A stretch of 64,000 bases of DNA from Chryseobacterium gleum (GCA_945862165.1 CAMAXI010000007.1:1-64000), one strand, 5' to 3'; shown: positions 41,262-51,819, numbered from the stretch's first letter. Numbers and translations are program-made. The notes: generated from the sequence alone by a model not told the origin.

Positions 41262-41464
41262 AACAATTTGATTTTTAGTTTAACATTTCAAATCTACCTT
41301 ATCCTTTACTACTATTTTTCACCATTTATTTTACGTAGGTATTTTGAAACTAATCGTTTATTTTCAATGAGTTTTCGTATACATTAATAGATTAGATATT
41401 CAATTTTACTTGTGAAAAAAGTGAATACGAAAACACAAGAAAGTTAATCTTTGATGAATCGGGG

Positions 41465-41665
41465 TTGATACTATTAGATCAGCGCATGAAACAGTTGCGT
41501 TCAGTCAAGAAAATCACCCAAGAAGAATTGGCGTATCGTTCGGAATTAACACTTTCCCAAATAGCACGGATTGAAATGGTAAGGAATAATCCAACGGTTT
41601 CAACCATGTTTCGAATTGCAAAAGCTTTGGATGTAAGTTTATCGGAATTATTCGATTTTTCTTAG
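41465..41665 (+). CDS. Small XRE-family HTH protein
   Basis: MKQLRSVKKITQEELAYRSELTLSQIARIEMVRNNPTVSTMFRIAKALDVSLSELFDFS; start uncertain (TTG 41465 or ATG 41486). Confidence 0.8.
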   Translation: MILLDQRMKQLRSVKKITQEELAYRSELTLSQIARIEMVRNNPTVSTMFRIAKALDVSLSELFDFS

Positions 41666-41800
41666 TCGTTACTTAGTTACTTTTTCAGATGTTATACGAT
41701 TAGCAATTACGACTTTAATCTTTTATAGTCAATAGATTAACGAATAATTATACAGCTACTTACTTAGTCGTTACTTAGTCGTTACTTAGTCGTTACTTAG
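41661..41800. repeat. 11-bp tandem direct repeats CTTAGTCGTTA
   Basis: 3.5 copies at 41763-41800; ~1.5 copies at 41661-41676 overlapping the XRE stop codon. Confidence 0.9.
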
Positions 41801-41953
41801 ACACATTATTCAATTTCTCCTTTTTCTGAAATAACATATTGTTGATTTCTATCTTTTGGATTTTCGGGAATTGTAAATTCAAGCCAATTTTTATTTAATT
41901 GAACAAAAAAGTTTAATTTTAATATTCGTTTAGCTCAATTTACATACCATTGA

Positions 41954-43429
41954 ATGACAAAAGAAGAATTTATTGATAAATTAGGAGATTTAGAATGGGA
42001 AGACTTTGAAGTGAAAGAAGCCAAAGAGGCAATTCCAAAATCTTCCTGGGAAACAGTAAGTTCTTTTTCCAATACTACTGGTGGATGGTTAGTATTTGGT
42101 GTAAAACAAATTGGTAAATCATTTGACATTCAAGGTGTATCAAATCCAGAAAAAATAGAGCAAGATTTTCTAAATACATTGCGTGGAGACAAATTCAATG
42201 TTTCTTTCTCGCCGAAATTAATGAGGTATTCATTTGATAAAAAAGTTGTACTTGCATTTTATATACCGATTTCAAAAACAAAGCCTGTTTATTACAACTC
42301 GTTGTCAAATACATATATTAGAAGAGGGAGCTCAGATCAAAAAGCAACTAAAGAAGAGATAGATAGTTTATTTAGAGACCAATCTTTTGGTACTAAATCT
42401 TCCGAAATTGCAGTAGGAACTTCCCGAAACAGTATTAACAACTCTTCTTTATCTCGTTTTCGAGATTATATGTCTCGTTTCAATCCTACAGTTACTTACA
42501 ATAGATATAATGAAGATGATTTCCTTCAGAAACTTCGAATTATGGAAGGAGAGAAATGTACTTTGGGTGGTTTGTTATTCTTAGGAAATAGAGATGTAAT
42601 TGAACGACATTTTCCAGATTTTAGAATCGACCTACTAGAAATACCTGGTACTTCCTATAAAGATTCAGAAACACGATATACTTATCGAATAGACGAGTTT
42701 GACAACCTATGGGAATATTATTTTGAGTGTATAACTCGCTTAAAATCAAAAGTAAATGTTAATTTCAAAATAGGCAGTGAAGGTTTTGCAACTGATGAAT
42801 CAATCGGTTTTGATGCATTACGAGAAGCATTGGTTAATTTATTAATGCACGCTGATCATTTTTCTCCTGCGTGTCCACGAATTAGAATATTTACAGACAG
42901 AATTGAATTTTATAACCCAGGTGGTTTACCAAAACCATTACATGAAATTAAAGGAAAAGATATTTCATTACCCCGTAACCCTATAATAACGAAACTTTTT
43001 AGGGTTGTTAAATTAGCTGAAAATGCTGGTTTTGGATTGGATAATATTGAATACAACTGGAATACATACAATCAAACGACTCCAACTTTTGATATAGATT
43101 TTGATTCGGTTATTGTTACATTCAACTTATCAAATCAGAATACCGCACAAGTAACCGCACAAGTAACCGCACAAGTAACCGCACAAGTAACTTTATTAAT
43201 GAATGCAATGAAAGAGGGTCTGTATACTAGCGCTGAATTAAGAGAGTTAGTAAATATAAGACACAAGAAAACATTTTCTGAAAACTACTTAAATCCTGCC
43301 ATATCATTAGGCTTAATTGGAATGACACATCCAAATTCTCCTAATAGTCCTACACAAAAGTATTTTTTAATTTCAAAACAAAGCTTGACTACGAAAAAGA
43401 AAATTACTCCAATAGCAAAAGAAAAGTAA
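41954..43429 (+). CDS. AlbA_2 (Schlafen-like) putative DNA-binding/ATP-binding protein
   Basis: EWEDFEVKEAKEAIPKSSWETVSSFSNTTGGWLVFGVKQ...; FDALREALVNLLMHADHF; FYNPGGLPKP. Confidence 0.88.
   Translation: MTKEEFIDKLGDLEWEDFEVKEAKEAIPKSSWETVSSFSNTTGGWLVFGVKQIGKSFDIQGVSNPEKIEQDFLNTLRGDKFNVSFSPKLMRYSFDKKVVLAFYIPISKTKPVYYNSLSNTYIRRGSSDQKATKEEIDSLFRDQSFGTKSSEIAVGTSRNSINNSSLSRFRDYMSRFNPTVTYNRYNEDDFLQKLRIMEGEKCTLGGLLFLGNRDVIERHFPDFRIDLLEIPGTSYKDSETRYTYRIDEFDNLWEYYFECITRLKSKVNVNFKIGSEGFATDESIGFDALREALVNLLMHADHFSPACPRIRIFTDRIEFYNPGGLPKPLHEIKGKDISLPRNPIITKLFRVVKLAENAGFGLDNIEYNWNTYNQTTPTFDIDFDSVIVTFNLSNQNTAQVTAQVTAQVTAQVTLLMNAMKEGLYTSAELRELVNIRHKKTFSENYLNPAISLGLIGMTHPNSPNSPTQKYFLISKQSLTTKKKITPIAKEK
43142..43189 (+). 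repeat. In-frame 12-bp minisatellite (ACCGCACAAGTA)x4 coding (TAQV)n
   Basis: Four exact consecutive 12-bp units, translated TAQVTAQVTAQVTAQV. Confidence 0.95.
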
Positions 43430-46400
43430 TCCTTACTTCGGTTCCGAACAAATTGGAATCTACGGTTTTTAAGTTTGTTATTTCGTAATTGAAATCCCTT
43501 GTTTCAAACTCTCGATTTAGTAAATCCAATCTATCTTTCGTTAATTTTTGACCAAATGATTTATGAAAAGAATTTGAAGATCCTTCATCGAATCCAGTGC
43601 CATTATCTCGGATTGTACAAATTAGTTTTCCAGCATCGATGAAGAAATATATATCAATCGTTTGTTGTTTAGCCACCTCATTTTCAAAAGCATGCTCAAA
43701 AGCATTTTCAATAAAAGGCTGTAAAATCAACGGTGGTATAAGAGTGCGATATTTGTCAACAGAATGATCTAATTTAATATGCGTAGTCACCCTATCAAAT
43801 CGCATTTTCTGTACATTCATGTAGCTGTCTAGAAAACGAATTTCAGTTTCCAAAGACATCAATTTTTCAGAAGCATTTTCAAGAGTTTGACGAATCAATT
43901 TAGAAAACTCTCCTAAGTAATGCAAGGCATTGGTCGTGTCATTATCTATTATGTAATTCTGAATGGAATTCATTGCATTGAAAGTGAAATGCGGATTCAT
44001 TTGGGCTCTTAGAGCCTCTAATTTGGTTTCTGTCAGCTTATTTGTTACTTCCGCTTTTTCTCGCTCTCTGTGTTCAATAAATCGAATTCGATATCGAATG
44101 ATTAGATAAGCTAACGTTATCAAGATAAGCAATACCAAAGTAATAAACCAAGTTGTTTTCCAGAATGGAGGAGTGATGATTAAAGTGATTACTTTGGTTT
44201 GAAACGAACTTCCGGTTCCAGTATTTTTACCTTCTATATGAATTAAATATTTCCCATTAGGAACACCTAGTAATTGTATATTTCCAGTTGGTAGTAATTT
44301 GTTCCAACCCTTAGAAAGACCATCAATTTTGTATCGATAGACATTTTTGTCAGCATTGAATGAATTGATGGATGAAAAAAAGATTTGTACGTCATTTTCT
44401 TTGTACGTTAATTCTATCTCATCATTTGAAATTGCTCCCCAAGTATAGGCTAATTTTTTAGTATAACGATTTCCATTTACAAAAAGCTCGTTAATTCGAA
44501 TTGGTGCTTTACTTTGGCTAATTTCTTTAAGAATCGCTTTAGTATTTAACTTAATAAGACCATTATTGCTTGCAATCCACAGATTTGCATTTTTATCTTT
44601 TACACAATCATTAAACTGAATATCTTCTATCCCTTCAGATTTGTCCAATAATTTAACAAAACGATTGTTTTGTAAGATGTTAATTCCTTTGTTAGTTCCT
44701 ATGAAATATGTCCCGTTATCATATTCAATAAAAGAAATCGAAGTCCCAACAATGTCTTTATACGGTTTAAATTCTTTAATTATAAGCAATTTCTGACCAT
44801 CCCATTTTGTGACGAATACACTTCCATTATTAGTGCCGATAATTAACTCATTTTTGGAGTTCAAAATAAGTTCTTTAATATATCTCCCTTTGAATTTTTG
44901 TGGTTGTAGTAAAGAAGTAAATTTTCCATTCTGTAATAGAAATAAGCCTTTCGAATATGTTCCAAACCAAATTAAGTTTCCTTGTTTACAAATTTTCGTG
45001 ATATCTCTTGGAACTGAATTATCTCCTAAATTGTACTCTTGGCACTTAGTTCTGTCAAATTTATTAGTCAATCTATATATAGAAGAATACAATTGCCCAT
45101 AATACAATCTGTCTTTAGTATCGAAAACAACTTGCCCTCCATTGGAGCCGTAAAAATGTACAATATTCATTTTTGAATCAAAACAAAACAACCCCCATGT
45201 GTTACTTACCCAAGTGTATCCTTCAAGATCAGAAATGATGTTACATGAAGTAAGCCCAATAAATTGATAATCAAAAGTATATATCCTGTCTTGGGATAAG
45301 ACATTTTTATGTTTGTGCAAGTATTCCGTTAATTTTTGATACAGTTGATTTTTGGAGATTACAATTGCTTGATTATTTTGCTTTATTTTTAAGATATAAT
45401 CTTTTGCACCAATCCAAAGACTTCCTGTTTTATCAATATATAATTCTTGAATTTGAAGTTCTTTTAATCCAAAATAGGATGCATTAAATTGTTTAATTCG
45501 ATTACTTAAATCAACTCTAAAGACTCCTTTATCAATAGATCCAACCCAAAGTTGTTGCGTTTCTTCATCGTAATAATTGCACCACAATCCATTGGAAGTG
45601 ATATTTGCTTTTTTTGTGATGTTTATAATCTTATTGTTTTTAATTTCAAATAATCCGCCATTAGGGTCAGTTACATTCCATGCTGAGCAATAAATGGAGT
45701 TTTTAGCTTTGGCATAATTCCAAATGATTGGATTTTTAATAGAATCTACCGTGCCACGTATCAAATTTTTAGTGTATAACTTTTGTTCAGGACTACTACA
45801 GTAATATTTTTTTGAGTCGTAATAACTGGAATAGTTACTTTGTACATAAAACAAACTATCTAATCTACTTTCATTTAAATGCTTTTTTATATTTAACTGA
45901 TAAACGCCATTAAAACTTGATGTCACCAAAATCTTATCTTCGAGCTCATCTATTCCTACGATTTGAAAACCTCTAATTCCGTTTTTCTTTTGAAATGATT
46001 TAAACTTGTTACCATTAAAAATACTTAATCCATTGTCGGTTGCAAGTATTAAACAATTATGCTTTTTAGAATAATGTATTTTACGAATCTTGTTATTTAT
46101 TAATCCATTCTTTTCGTTGAAATAAGCAAACTTTTTACCATCAAACTTGGCTAATCCATTGCCATAAACTGAAATCCATAAATTGTGTTCTTTGTCTTCT
46201 ACTATTGACCAAACTTGGGTGTATTTCAATCCATTTGATTCGTTATAAACTTTGAATTTTTTCCCATCATACCTGCACAATCCAGCATCTGTCCCAATCC
46301 ACATATAACCTCTAGAATCTTTGAAGAAACATTTGATACTATTACTCGGTAAACCGTCATTTATCGTAATGTTTTTGCTTGGAATTGCTTGTGTATAGGA

Positions 46401-46448
46401 AATTCCAACACTTATAAAACTTACAATAAAACAAAGTATTAACCGCAT
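43404..46448 (-). CDS. Reg_prop beta-propeller / Y_Y_Y / LytS-type (His_kinase) sensor
   Basis: Repeated GLWIGT..GL..YDGK..., TM segment near residue 775, ALRAQMNPHFTFNAMNSIQNYIIDND H-box, DNGTGFDEG ATP-binding region. Confidence 0.92.
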   Translation of the reverse strand: MRLILCFIVSFISVGISYTQAIPSKNITINDGLPSNSIKCFFKDSRGYMWIGTDAGLCRYDGKKFKVYNESNGLKYTQVWSIVEDKEHNLWISVYGNGLAKFDGKKFAYFNEKNGLINNKIRKIHYSKKHNCLILATDNGLSIFNGNKFKSFQKKNGIRGFQIVGIDELEDKILVTSSFNGVYQLNIKKHLNESRLDSLFYVQSNYSSYYDSKKYYCSSPEQKLYTKNLIRGTVDSIKNPIIWNYAKAKNSIYCSAWNVTDPNGGLFEIKNNKIINITKKANITSNGLWCNYYDEETQQLWVGSIDKGVFRVDLSNRIKQFNASYFGLKELQIQELYIDKTGSLWIGAKDYILKIKQNNQAIVISKNQLYQKLTEYLHKHKNVLSQDRIYTFDYQFIGLTSCNIISDLEGYTWVSNTWGLFCFDSKMNIVHFYGSNGGQVVFDTKDRLYYGQLYSSIYRLTNKFDRTKCQEYNLGDNSVPRDITKICKQGNLIWFGTYSKGLFLLQNGKFTSLLQPQKFKGRYIKELILNSKNELIIGTNNGSVFVTKWDGQKLLIIKEFKPYKDIVGTSISFIEYDNGTYFIGTNKGINILQNNRFVKLLDKSEGIEDIQFNDCVKDKNANLWIASNNGLIKLNTKAILKEISQSKAPIRINELFVNGNRYTKKLAYTWGAISNDEIELTYKENDVQIFFSSINSFNADKNVYRYKIDGLSKGWNKLLPTGNIQLLGVPNGKYLIHIEGKNTGTGSSFQTKVITLIITPPFWKTTWFITLVLLILITLAYLIIRYRIRFIEHREREKAEVTNKLTETKLEALRAQMNPHFTFNAMNSIQNYIIDNDTTNALHYLGEFSKLIRQTLENASEKLMSLETEIRFLDSYMNVQKMRFDRVTTHIKLDHSVDKYRTLIPPLILQPFIENAFEHAFENEVAKQQTIDIYFFIDAGKLICTIRDNGTGFDEGSSNSFHKSFGQKLTKDRLDLLNREFETRDFNYEITNLKTVDSNLFGTEVRITFLLLLE

Positions 46449-47210
46449 CTATACAGTTCTATTTTTATAAATGAAACTTACCAATTGTTCGCTTTTACGT
46501 ACGGAAACATCTAATTTTTTGCCAGTAGTCATTGTAACTGAATATCCATCCACACGACTGTAGTTTGAGATGTAATTCAAATTGATAAGTGTTGATTTGT
46601 GTATTCTAAAGAAAACAGTGTTGGGTAAAGTTTCTTCTAAATACTTGAGAGTTTTTGTTACCGTAATTTCACGACCTTGAAGTGTTATGATTTTCGAATA
46701 ATTATCCATTCCTTCACAATAAACAATGTTGGATATCTTTTCTAATTCATAGCCAGTTGAAGTTGGGATTGCTATTTTGTTGAATTGCGTTGAATCCGTA
46801 TTTAAGTTTTCTAGCAATGCAGAAATTCGTTGTTGATTGGTAGATGCTGTTTGTTTACGTTCAAGGCGTTTAATAGCATCGTTTAGGTCGATAAAATTGA
46901 TTGGTTTTAATAGGTAATCAATTGCCGAATGTTTGATAGCATCAATCGCATAGTTTTTATGAGCAGTAGTGAAAATGATGTCAAAAAACACATTGTCAAA
47001 GTACTTGAATAACTGAAAACCATCTTCGCCTTTCATTTCAATATCTAAAAAGATAAGTTCTGGATGAAGTTTGTTAATCAATTCCACGCCTTGACTTACA
47101 GATTCCACCGCACCTAAAACAATAAGTTTCGTTCCGAAGTATTGATGGATTAGCTTTTCAAGGAATTCTCTCGCTGGCTTTTCATCATCGATAATAATGC
47201 ATGTAATCAT
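46449..47210 (-). CDS. LytTR-family response regulator
   Basis: IIIDDEKPAREFLEKL...LIFLDIEMKGEDGFQL...TTAHKNYAIDAIKHSAIDYLLKPI; LytTR domain IHKSTLINLNYI. Confidence 0.94.
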   Translation of the reverse strand: MITCIIIDDEKPAREFLEKLIHQYFGTKLIVLGAVESVSQGVELINKLHPELIFLDIEMKGEDGFQLFKYFDNVFFDIIFTTAHKNYAIDAIKHSAIDYLLKPINFIDLNDAIKRLERKQTASTNQQRISALLENLNTDSTQFNKIAIPTSTGYELEKISNIVYCEGMDNYSKIITLQGREITVTKTLKYLEETLPNTVFFRIHKSTLINLNYISNYSRVDGYSVTMTTGKKLDVSVRKSEQLVSFIYKNRTV

Positions 47211-47489
47211 GTTTAATACTGTAATTGATAAATTCTTATATACTTACGGTAAAACTAAAGTAATTAATTAGAAGTATATTCTTCTATTATTTTTCGTTGG
47301 GATATTTTGGTTAACGATATATTTGGAAGAGGGAGTGTGAAAACTTCCGGGATTTTAGTAGTTTTTAGTTTTAATAAGAACGTAAACTTAAATCTTGTGC
47401 AAGTAATTCATATATCAAAGTGCGAAATTCACGGTTTTTGATACTATATAAGATCAGGTCTACAAATATGACAGATAATTCATAAAATA

Positions 47490-47525
47490 AAAAACCCAGT
47501 AAACACTTAGTATTACTGGGTTTTT
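47490..47525. terminator. Terminator hairpin downstream of tRNA-Asn
   Basis: AAAAACCCAGTAA ... TTACTGGGTTTTT, 13-bp perfect arms. Confidence 0.75.
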
Positions 47526-47530
47526 CAATG

Positions 47531-47604
47531 CGCTCTCTCCTGGGCTCGAACCAGGGACCCTCTGATTAACAGTCAGATGCTCTAACCAACTGAGCTAAGA
47601 AAGC
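47531..47604 (-). tRNA. tRNA-Asn (GTT)
   Basis: Minus strand GCTTTCTTAGCTCAGTTGGTTAGAGCATCTGACTGTTAATCAGAGGGTCCCTGGTTCGAGCCCAGGAGAGAGCG; all cloverleaf arms pair; anticodon GTT; CCA not encoded. Confidence 0.96.
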
Positions 47605-47684
47605 ATTTCACAACTCTCACCGAATTGTGAGTGCAAATATATATAAAAAAATTAATTCCAATATATTTTTGCAATTTTTTTTAC

Positions 47685-48134
47685 CTAAAAATCGTCTTCG
47701 TCAATAGAGAAATCTTCTAGTGTTGAGTCAACATATTCATTGTCATCGTTTTCTACTTCGTCGATGATGTCTTCCGTCATGGTGCCGTCAAATTTAGCAG
47801 GACGTAAAATGTTTGTTTGGGCAACATTTAAACGAATTTCTGTTCTTACGAACCCGTCTTCCATCGTATATGCTTTAGCGAAAGGAGAACCAATTAATTC
47901 AACCAATGCACCTTTTTTAAGGAAGTCAAGAATACGTAAATTTGCACCCTCTTTTTTCCAGATAGTACAATTTACCCAAGTAGTTTTTGTTTTCGATTCA
48001 CCAGATCGTTTGTCTCTCCAGTTTTTGTTGTGTGCAACAGGAAAGTTAATTGCTATAACACCTCTATCCATCGTTTTTAGTGTAGCATCTTTTCCAATGT
48101 TTCCGATAAGTCTGGTCTCAAATACTGTAGCCAT
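47685..48134 (-). CDS. ssb: Single-stranded DNA-binding protein
   Basis: RLIGNIGKDATLKTMDRGVIAINFPVAHNKNWRDK...TTWVNCTIWKKEGANLRILDFLKKGALVELIGSP; acidic C-term ending DEDDF. Confidence 0.92.
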   Translation of the reverse strand: MATVFETRLIGNIGKDATLKTMDRGVIAINFPVAHNKNWRDKRSGESKTKTTWVNCTIWKKEGANLRILDFLKKGALVELIGSPFAKAYTMEDGFVRTEIRLNVAQTNILRPAKFDGTMTEDIIDEVENDDNEYVDSTLEDFSIDEDDF

Positions 48135-48217
48135 ATTGTTATATATTAATCGTTTAATTGTGAAAATTAAAAAAAGAATTTTGAATATGCAAATTCAATA
48201 GTCTGAAATTATACCAC

Positions 48218-48601
48218 TTATTTTGTATACACATAGACTTTGTGACCATTCATGTTTTGTGTCATTGTAAGGCTGTTATCGGAAATACTTGTAAAATCAT
48301 AGCCTTGGTCGTCGTATCCTCCGTCTGGTTTAGTGCGCGAAATGGTAATAGAACCCGATTTAATGAGCGCATATTTACCATAGGTAACTACTGGGATACT
48401 TTTAGTAGTTTTTGTTTCAGTGATTGTTCCTCCACGACCATCCGGCGCAAAATTCAGTTGTTCCTTATAGTCTATGTTTAAAGCTTTGCCATCAATGGAA
48501 ACTAAATGCCACATGCCTGCAATTTTTTTATTGGTCATTGCCTCGGGGGAGCAAGAGATTAAGGTTGTGAATAATGTTACAAATACAATAATTTTTTTCA
48601 T
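48218..48601 (-). CDS. Lipocalin-like lipoprotein, unknown function
   Basis: MKKIIVFVTLFTTLISCSPEAMTNKKIAGMWHLVSIDGK. Confidence 0.65.
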   Translation of the reverse strand: MKKIIVFVTLFTTLISCSPEAMTNKKIAGMWHLVSIDGKALNIDYKEQLNFAPDGRGGTITETKTTKSIPVVTYGKYALIKSGSITISRTKPDGGYDDQGYDFTSISDNSLTMTQNMNGHKVYVYTK

Positions 48602-48633
48602 GGTGGGATTTTTAAGTAAAAATAGAAATCTTT

Positions 48634-49686
48634 TTAGAGTAAACGTTTTTGGTAACGTTGAATATCTATTTCACGATCTAGGATTTTGTCTTCTAGGATA
48701 AAGTCGGACATTTCGCGCGCTAGTAATGGAGCCATGAGGTAACCTTTTGTACCTAAACCATTGAAAATATATAAACCAGGGAAGTTAGCATGTCTTCCCA
48801 TTAAGGGTCTTCTATCCAGAACTGTTGGTCTTATTCCTGCTTCTTGGTCTATTACTTCAAAATTACATGTGGTTAAGTTTTGTAAATGACCAATGAGTTC
48901 CGTGCGTGCTTCTTCGGTTGTGTGTAATGTAGGGTCGTCCCAAGCGTAGGTTGCGCCAACTCGGTAAATAGCGTCTTTTACTGGCAAAGTAAAACATTTT
49001 CGGTTGAGTGATTCTGTGCGCGAAATTTCTTCAGACAGTATGGTCAGTGTCTCTCCTTTGGTTGCTTGTAAGGGCAAATAGTTAAACCAGGGGTTTTCTA
49101 ATCCATGGTACCCTTCACAAAAAATAATTTTTGCAAATTGCTCCCCTTTATACCTTGCATTTTCAGGATCGATATCCGTGTATTGGATTTTTTCGATGCG
49201 TAATCGCTGGGTTTGTTCTAGCCACTTAAAAGCATCCTCTAATAATTGTTTGGTAGAAATATAGGCTGCATTTAATACTTCTCCAGTGCCATAGGTGTTT
49301 ATTACGGTGTTGTTCGTATAGTCCGAATCATCCAGCGGCTTGAGGTATGCTTGGTATTCTTCGATATCCTGTTTTTTTAACCAAAAATCTAATTCTTGTT
49401 GGTGAGCAAATGCGCGTCTAATAGGAATTGGGTGGAAATAAGTTTGTCCCCATTCGTTACTTGCGTCTGCATAAAATTGTTTGGCATAAGGTAAGAATTC
49501 GTCAACCCTCCAACTTTTCGCCATACGTCTGAATACCATCGGATTGATTAGTCCAGCTGCGATGCGGGAACTATAGTTCGTTTCAGCGTCGATTACTTCA
49601 AATGGGATGTTTCGGTTGTCGAGGTGTCTCGCAAGAGCTACTCCAGCGATACCAGCTCCTACTATTAAGACTTTTTTCTTTTCCAT
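48634..49686 (-). CDS. FAD-dependent (DAO-family) oxidoreductase
   Basis: KKVLIVGAGIAGVALARHLDNRNIPFEVIDAE; QEAGIRPTVLDRRPLMGRH; NGLGTKGYLMAPLLA. Confidence 0.88.
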   Translation of the reverse strand: MEKKKVLIVGAGIAGVALARHLDNRNIPFEVIDAETNYSSRIAAGLINPMVFRRMAKSWRVDEFLPYAKQFYADASNEWGQTYFHPIPIRRAFAHQQELDFWLKKQDIEEYQAYLKPLDDSDYTNNTVINTYGTGEVLNAAYISTKQLLEDAFKWLEQTQRLRIEKIQYTDIDPENARYKGEQFAKIIFCEGYHGLENPWFNYLPLQATKGETLTILSEEISRTESLNRKCFTLPVKDAIYRVGATYAWDDPTLHTTEEARTELIGHLQNLTTCNFEVIDQEAGIRPTVLDRRPLMGRHANFPGLYIFNGLGTKGYLMAPLLAREMSDFILEDKILDREIDIQRYQKRLL

Positions 49687-50432
49687 TATTTTGCAATTGC
49701 AAGTGTGATAATACTTATTTTAATTTTTGGATTGTATGCTTGAATTTCTCGTACACACGCTTCCAACGTAGCACCTGTTGTAACTACATCATCTACCAAT
49801 GCGATGTGTTTATAGTTTTTTATATTTTTCACATCGATGGTAAAGGTGTTTTGTACATTTTCCCAACGCTTAAATCTTCCTTTTTTTGTCTGACTCTCAC
49901 TGTGCTTACTCTTTTTCAATAGTTTGTCATTGAAGGGAATATTACTTGTTTGTGCGATTCCTTCGGCGAGTAATCGACTTTGGTTATATCCGCGTTGGTA
50001 TTCTTTTTTTGCATGCAATGGAATTGGGATTAAACAATCTACTTGCATGAAAGTTGGTATTTTTAATAGGTTTGTTCCAATACGACTTCCCATTTCTAGG
50101 GCTAATTTTTTTTTGTTTTGGTATTTAATACCATGTAATATTTTTTGGGTGCTTATTTCTTTTTCAAAATGAAGAAGGCTATAGGTTGCTTCCACGGGTA
50201 TTCTTCCCCAGAAAAGTTTATCTAGTTTACTTGCTTCTTGGAACTTTTCGAATTGTGTATAATGAAGATCGTTTTCGCACATGTGACATAGTAGAATTTT
50301 TTTATGTGTTGTTTCTTCTTCACAAATCAAACAGATATTGGGATAGACCAAATGTGTTAAATCTTCTTTCCATTCAACTAATTTTTTTTGCCAAATTCGA
50401 TATACCGATAGTGTTTTAGTGAGTTGCGACAT
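49686..50432 (-). CDS. ComF family phosphoribosyltransferase-like protein
   Basis: CLICEEETTHKKILLCHMC; DCLIPIPLHAKKEYQRGYNQSRLLAEGIA; ALVDDVVTTGATL. Confidence 0.92.
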   Translation of the reverse strand: MSQLTKTLSVYRIWQKKLVEWKEDLTHLVYPNICLICEEETTHKKILLCHMCENDLHYTQFEKFQEASKLDKLFWGRIPVEATYSLLHFEKEISTQKILHGIKYQNKKKLALEMGSRIGTNLLKIPTFMQVDCLIPIPLHAKKEYQRGYNQSRLLAEGIAQTSNIPFNDKLLKKSKHSESQTKKGRFKRWENVQNTFTIDVKNIKNYKHIALVDDVVTTGATLEACVREIQAYNPKIKISIITLAIAK

Positions 50433-50804
50433 GTGTAAACAATTTGATGTTAAAAAGGCTCTATTTTTTTTCTTGACAGGTGTTTGTTTATGCTGTAAAT
50501 TTATACAAATCTCTTGTAATATTAAGTGAGTAAAAAACTTGAGTTATTTTAAAATATTTATCGACAAAATGATTTAATTGGTTGTGAATATCTTTTAAGT
50601 CGTCGATAAAACTTGTTTTTCTTCGGAAGGACAAGGAGTTTAGAAAACCGTTGTTGAAAACGTTTGTGTTTTGTGAATTTCTTTAATTGCAAGAACTGAT
50701 TTTAATGACAATTTTTGTAACCCCGTTACTAATTCATCTCAAACAAATGAGAAGTGTTTTTAACAAAAAAATAGATTAATAATAGATTACTTAATTAATA
50801 TAGT

Positions 50805-51782
50805 ATGAATCACGTAGAACCAATTTTAACACCTAACGAAGGAAGGTTTGTGTTGTTTCCTATACAGCATGATGATATTTGGTCTTTTTATAAAAAAGCG
50901 GAAGCAAGTTTTTGGACTGCAGAGGAGATTGATTTGTCGACAGATATACTTGATTGGGAGAATAAGTTGAATGATAATGAAAAACATTTCGTTAAACATA
51001 TTCTTGCATTTTTTGCTGCTTCTGACGGGATTGTAAATGAAAATTTGGCAGAGAATTTTTTATCAGAAGTGCAATATACGGAAGCTAAGTTTTTCTATGG
51101 TTTTCAAATTACGATTGAGAATATTCACTCAGAAACGTATTCTTTGTTGATTGATACCTTAATCAAGGATTCTGCAGATAAGAAATACTTGTTTAATGCG
51201 ATCGATACAATGGCTTGTGTTCGTAAGAAAGCAGATTGGGCATTACGTTGGATTGAGCAAGGAACATTTGCGCAACGTTTGGTAGCTTTTGCAGCGGTAG
51301 AAGGTATTTTCTTTTCTGGATCTTTCTGTTCTATTTTCTGGTTGAAAAAACGCGGTTTAATGCCAGGGTTAGGATTCTCCAATGAGTTGATTTCAAGAGA
51401 TGAAGGTCTACATTGTGATTTTGCTTGTTTGTTGTACAATAATCATATTGAAAATAAGTTAGATAAAAAAGAGGTAGAGCAAATCATCTTGGATGCAGTC
51501 GAAATTGAAAAAGAATTTATTTTGGATGCGCTTCCTGTAAAATTGATTGGAATGAATAGTGACTTAATGTCGCAATACATTGAATTCGTTGCAGATAGAT
51601 TACTTGTTGAGTTAGGGAATGATAAAGTATACAACGCAACAAACCCATTTGACTTCATGGATATGTTGTCGATTCAAGGTAAATCTAATTTCTTTGAGAA
51701 ACGAGTAGCGGAATACCAAAAAGCTGGTGTTATGAACAGTGGGAATGACAACCACGGGTTTAGTATGGATGAAGATTTTTAA
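50805..51782 (+). CDS. nrdB: Ribonucleoside-diphosphate reductase small (beta) subunit, class I
   Basis: [64 protein letters not shown]. Confidence 0.95.
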   Translation: MNHVEPILTPNEGRFVLFPIQHDDIWSFYKKAEASFWTAEEIDLSTDILDWENKLNDNEKHFVKHILAFFAASDGIVNENLAENFLSEVQYTEAKFFYGFQITIENIHSETYSLLIDTLIKDSADKKYLFNAIDTMACVRKKADWALRWIEQGTFAQRLVAFAAVEGIFFSGSFCSIFWLKKRGLMPGLGFSNELISRDEGLHCDFACLLYNNHIENKLDKKEVEQIILDAVEIEKEFILDALPVKLIGMNSDLMSQYIEFVADRLLVELGNDKVYNATNPFDFMDMLSIQGKSNFFEKRVAEYQKAGVMNSGNDNHGFSMDEDF

Positions 51783-51819
51783 TATAAAAAACAAATTACC
51801 CTTAAAATAGATTAAAGAT

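Noticed and set aside
41661-41800. Possible CRISPR array from repeated CTTAGTCGTTA
   Set aside because: 11-bp units are contiguous with no unique spacers and no cas genes nearby; simple tandem repeat.
41465-43429. XRE + AlbA_2 as a new toxin-antitoxin or defence system
   Set aside because: Only adjacency and same orientation support it, with a ~290-bp gap between them; both are common accessory families, so not claimed as a system.
50460-50804. Cobalamin riboswitch upstream of nrdB
   Set aside because: No recognisable B12-box core in the leader; only generic inverted repeats.
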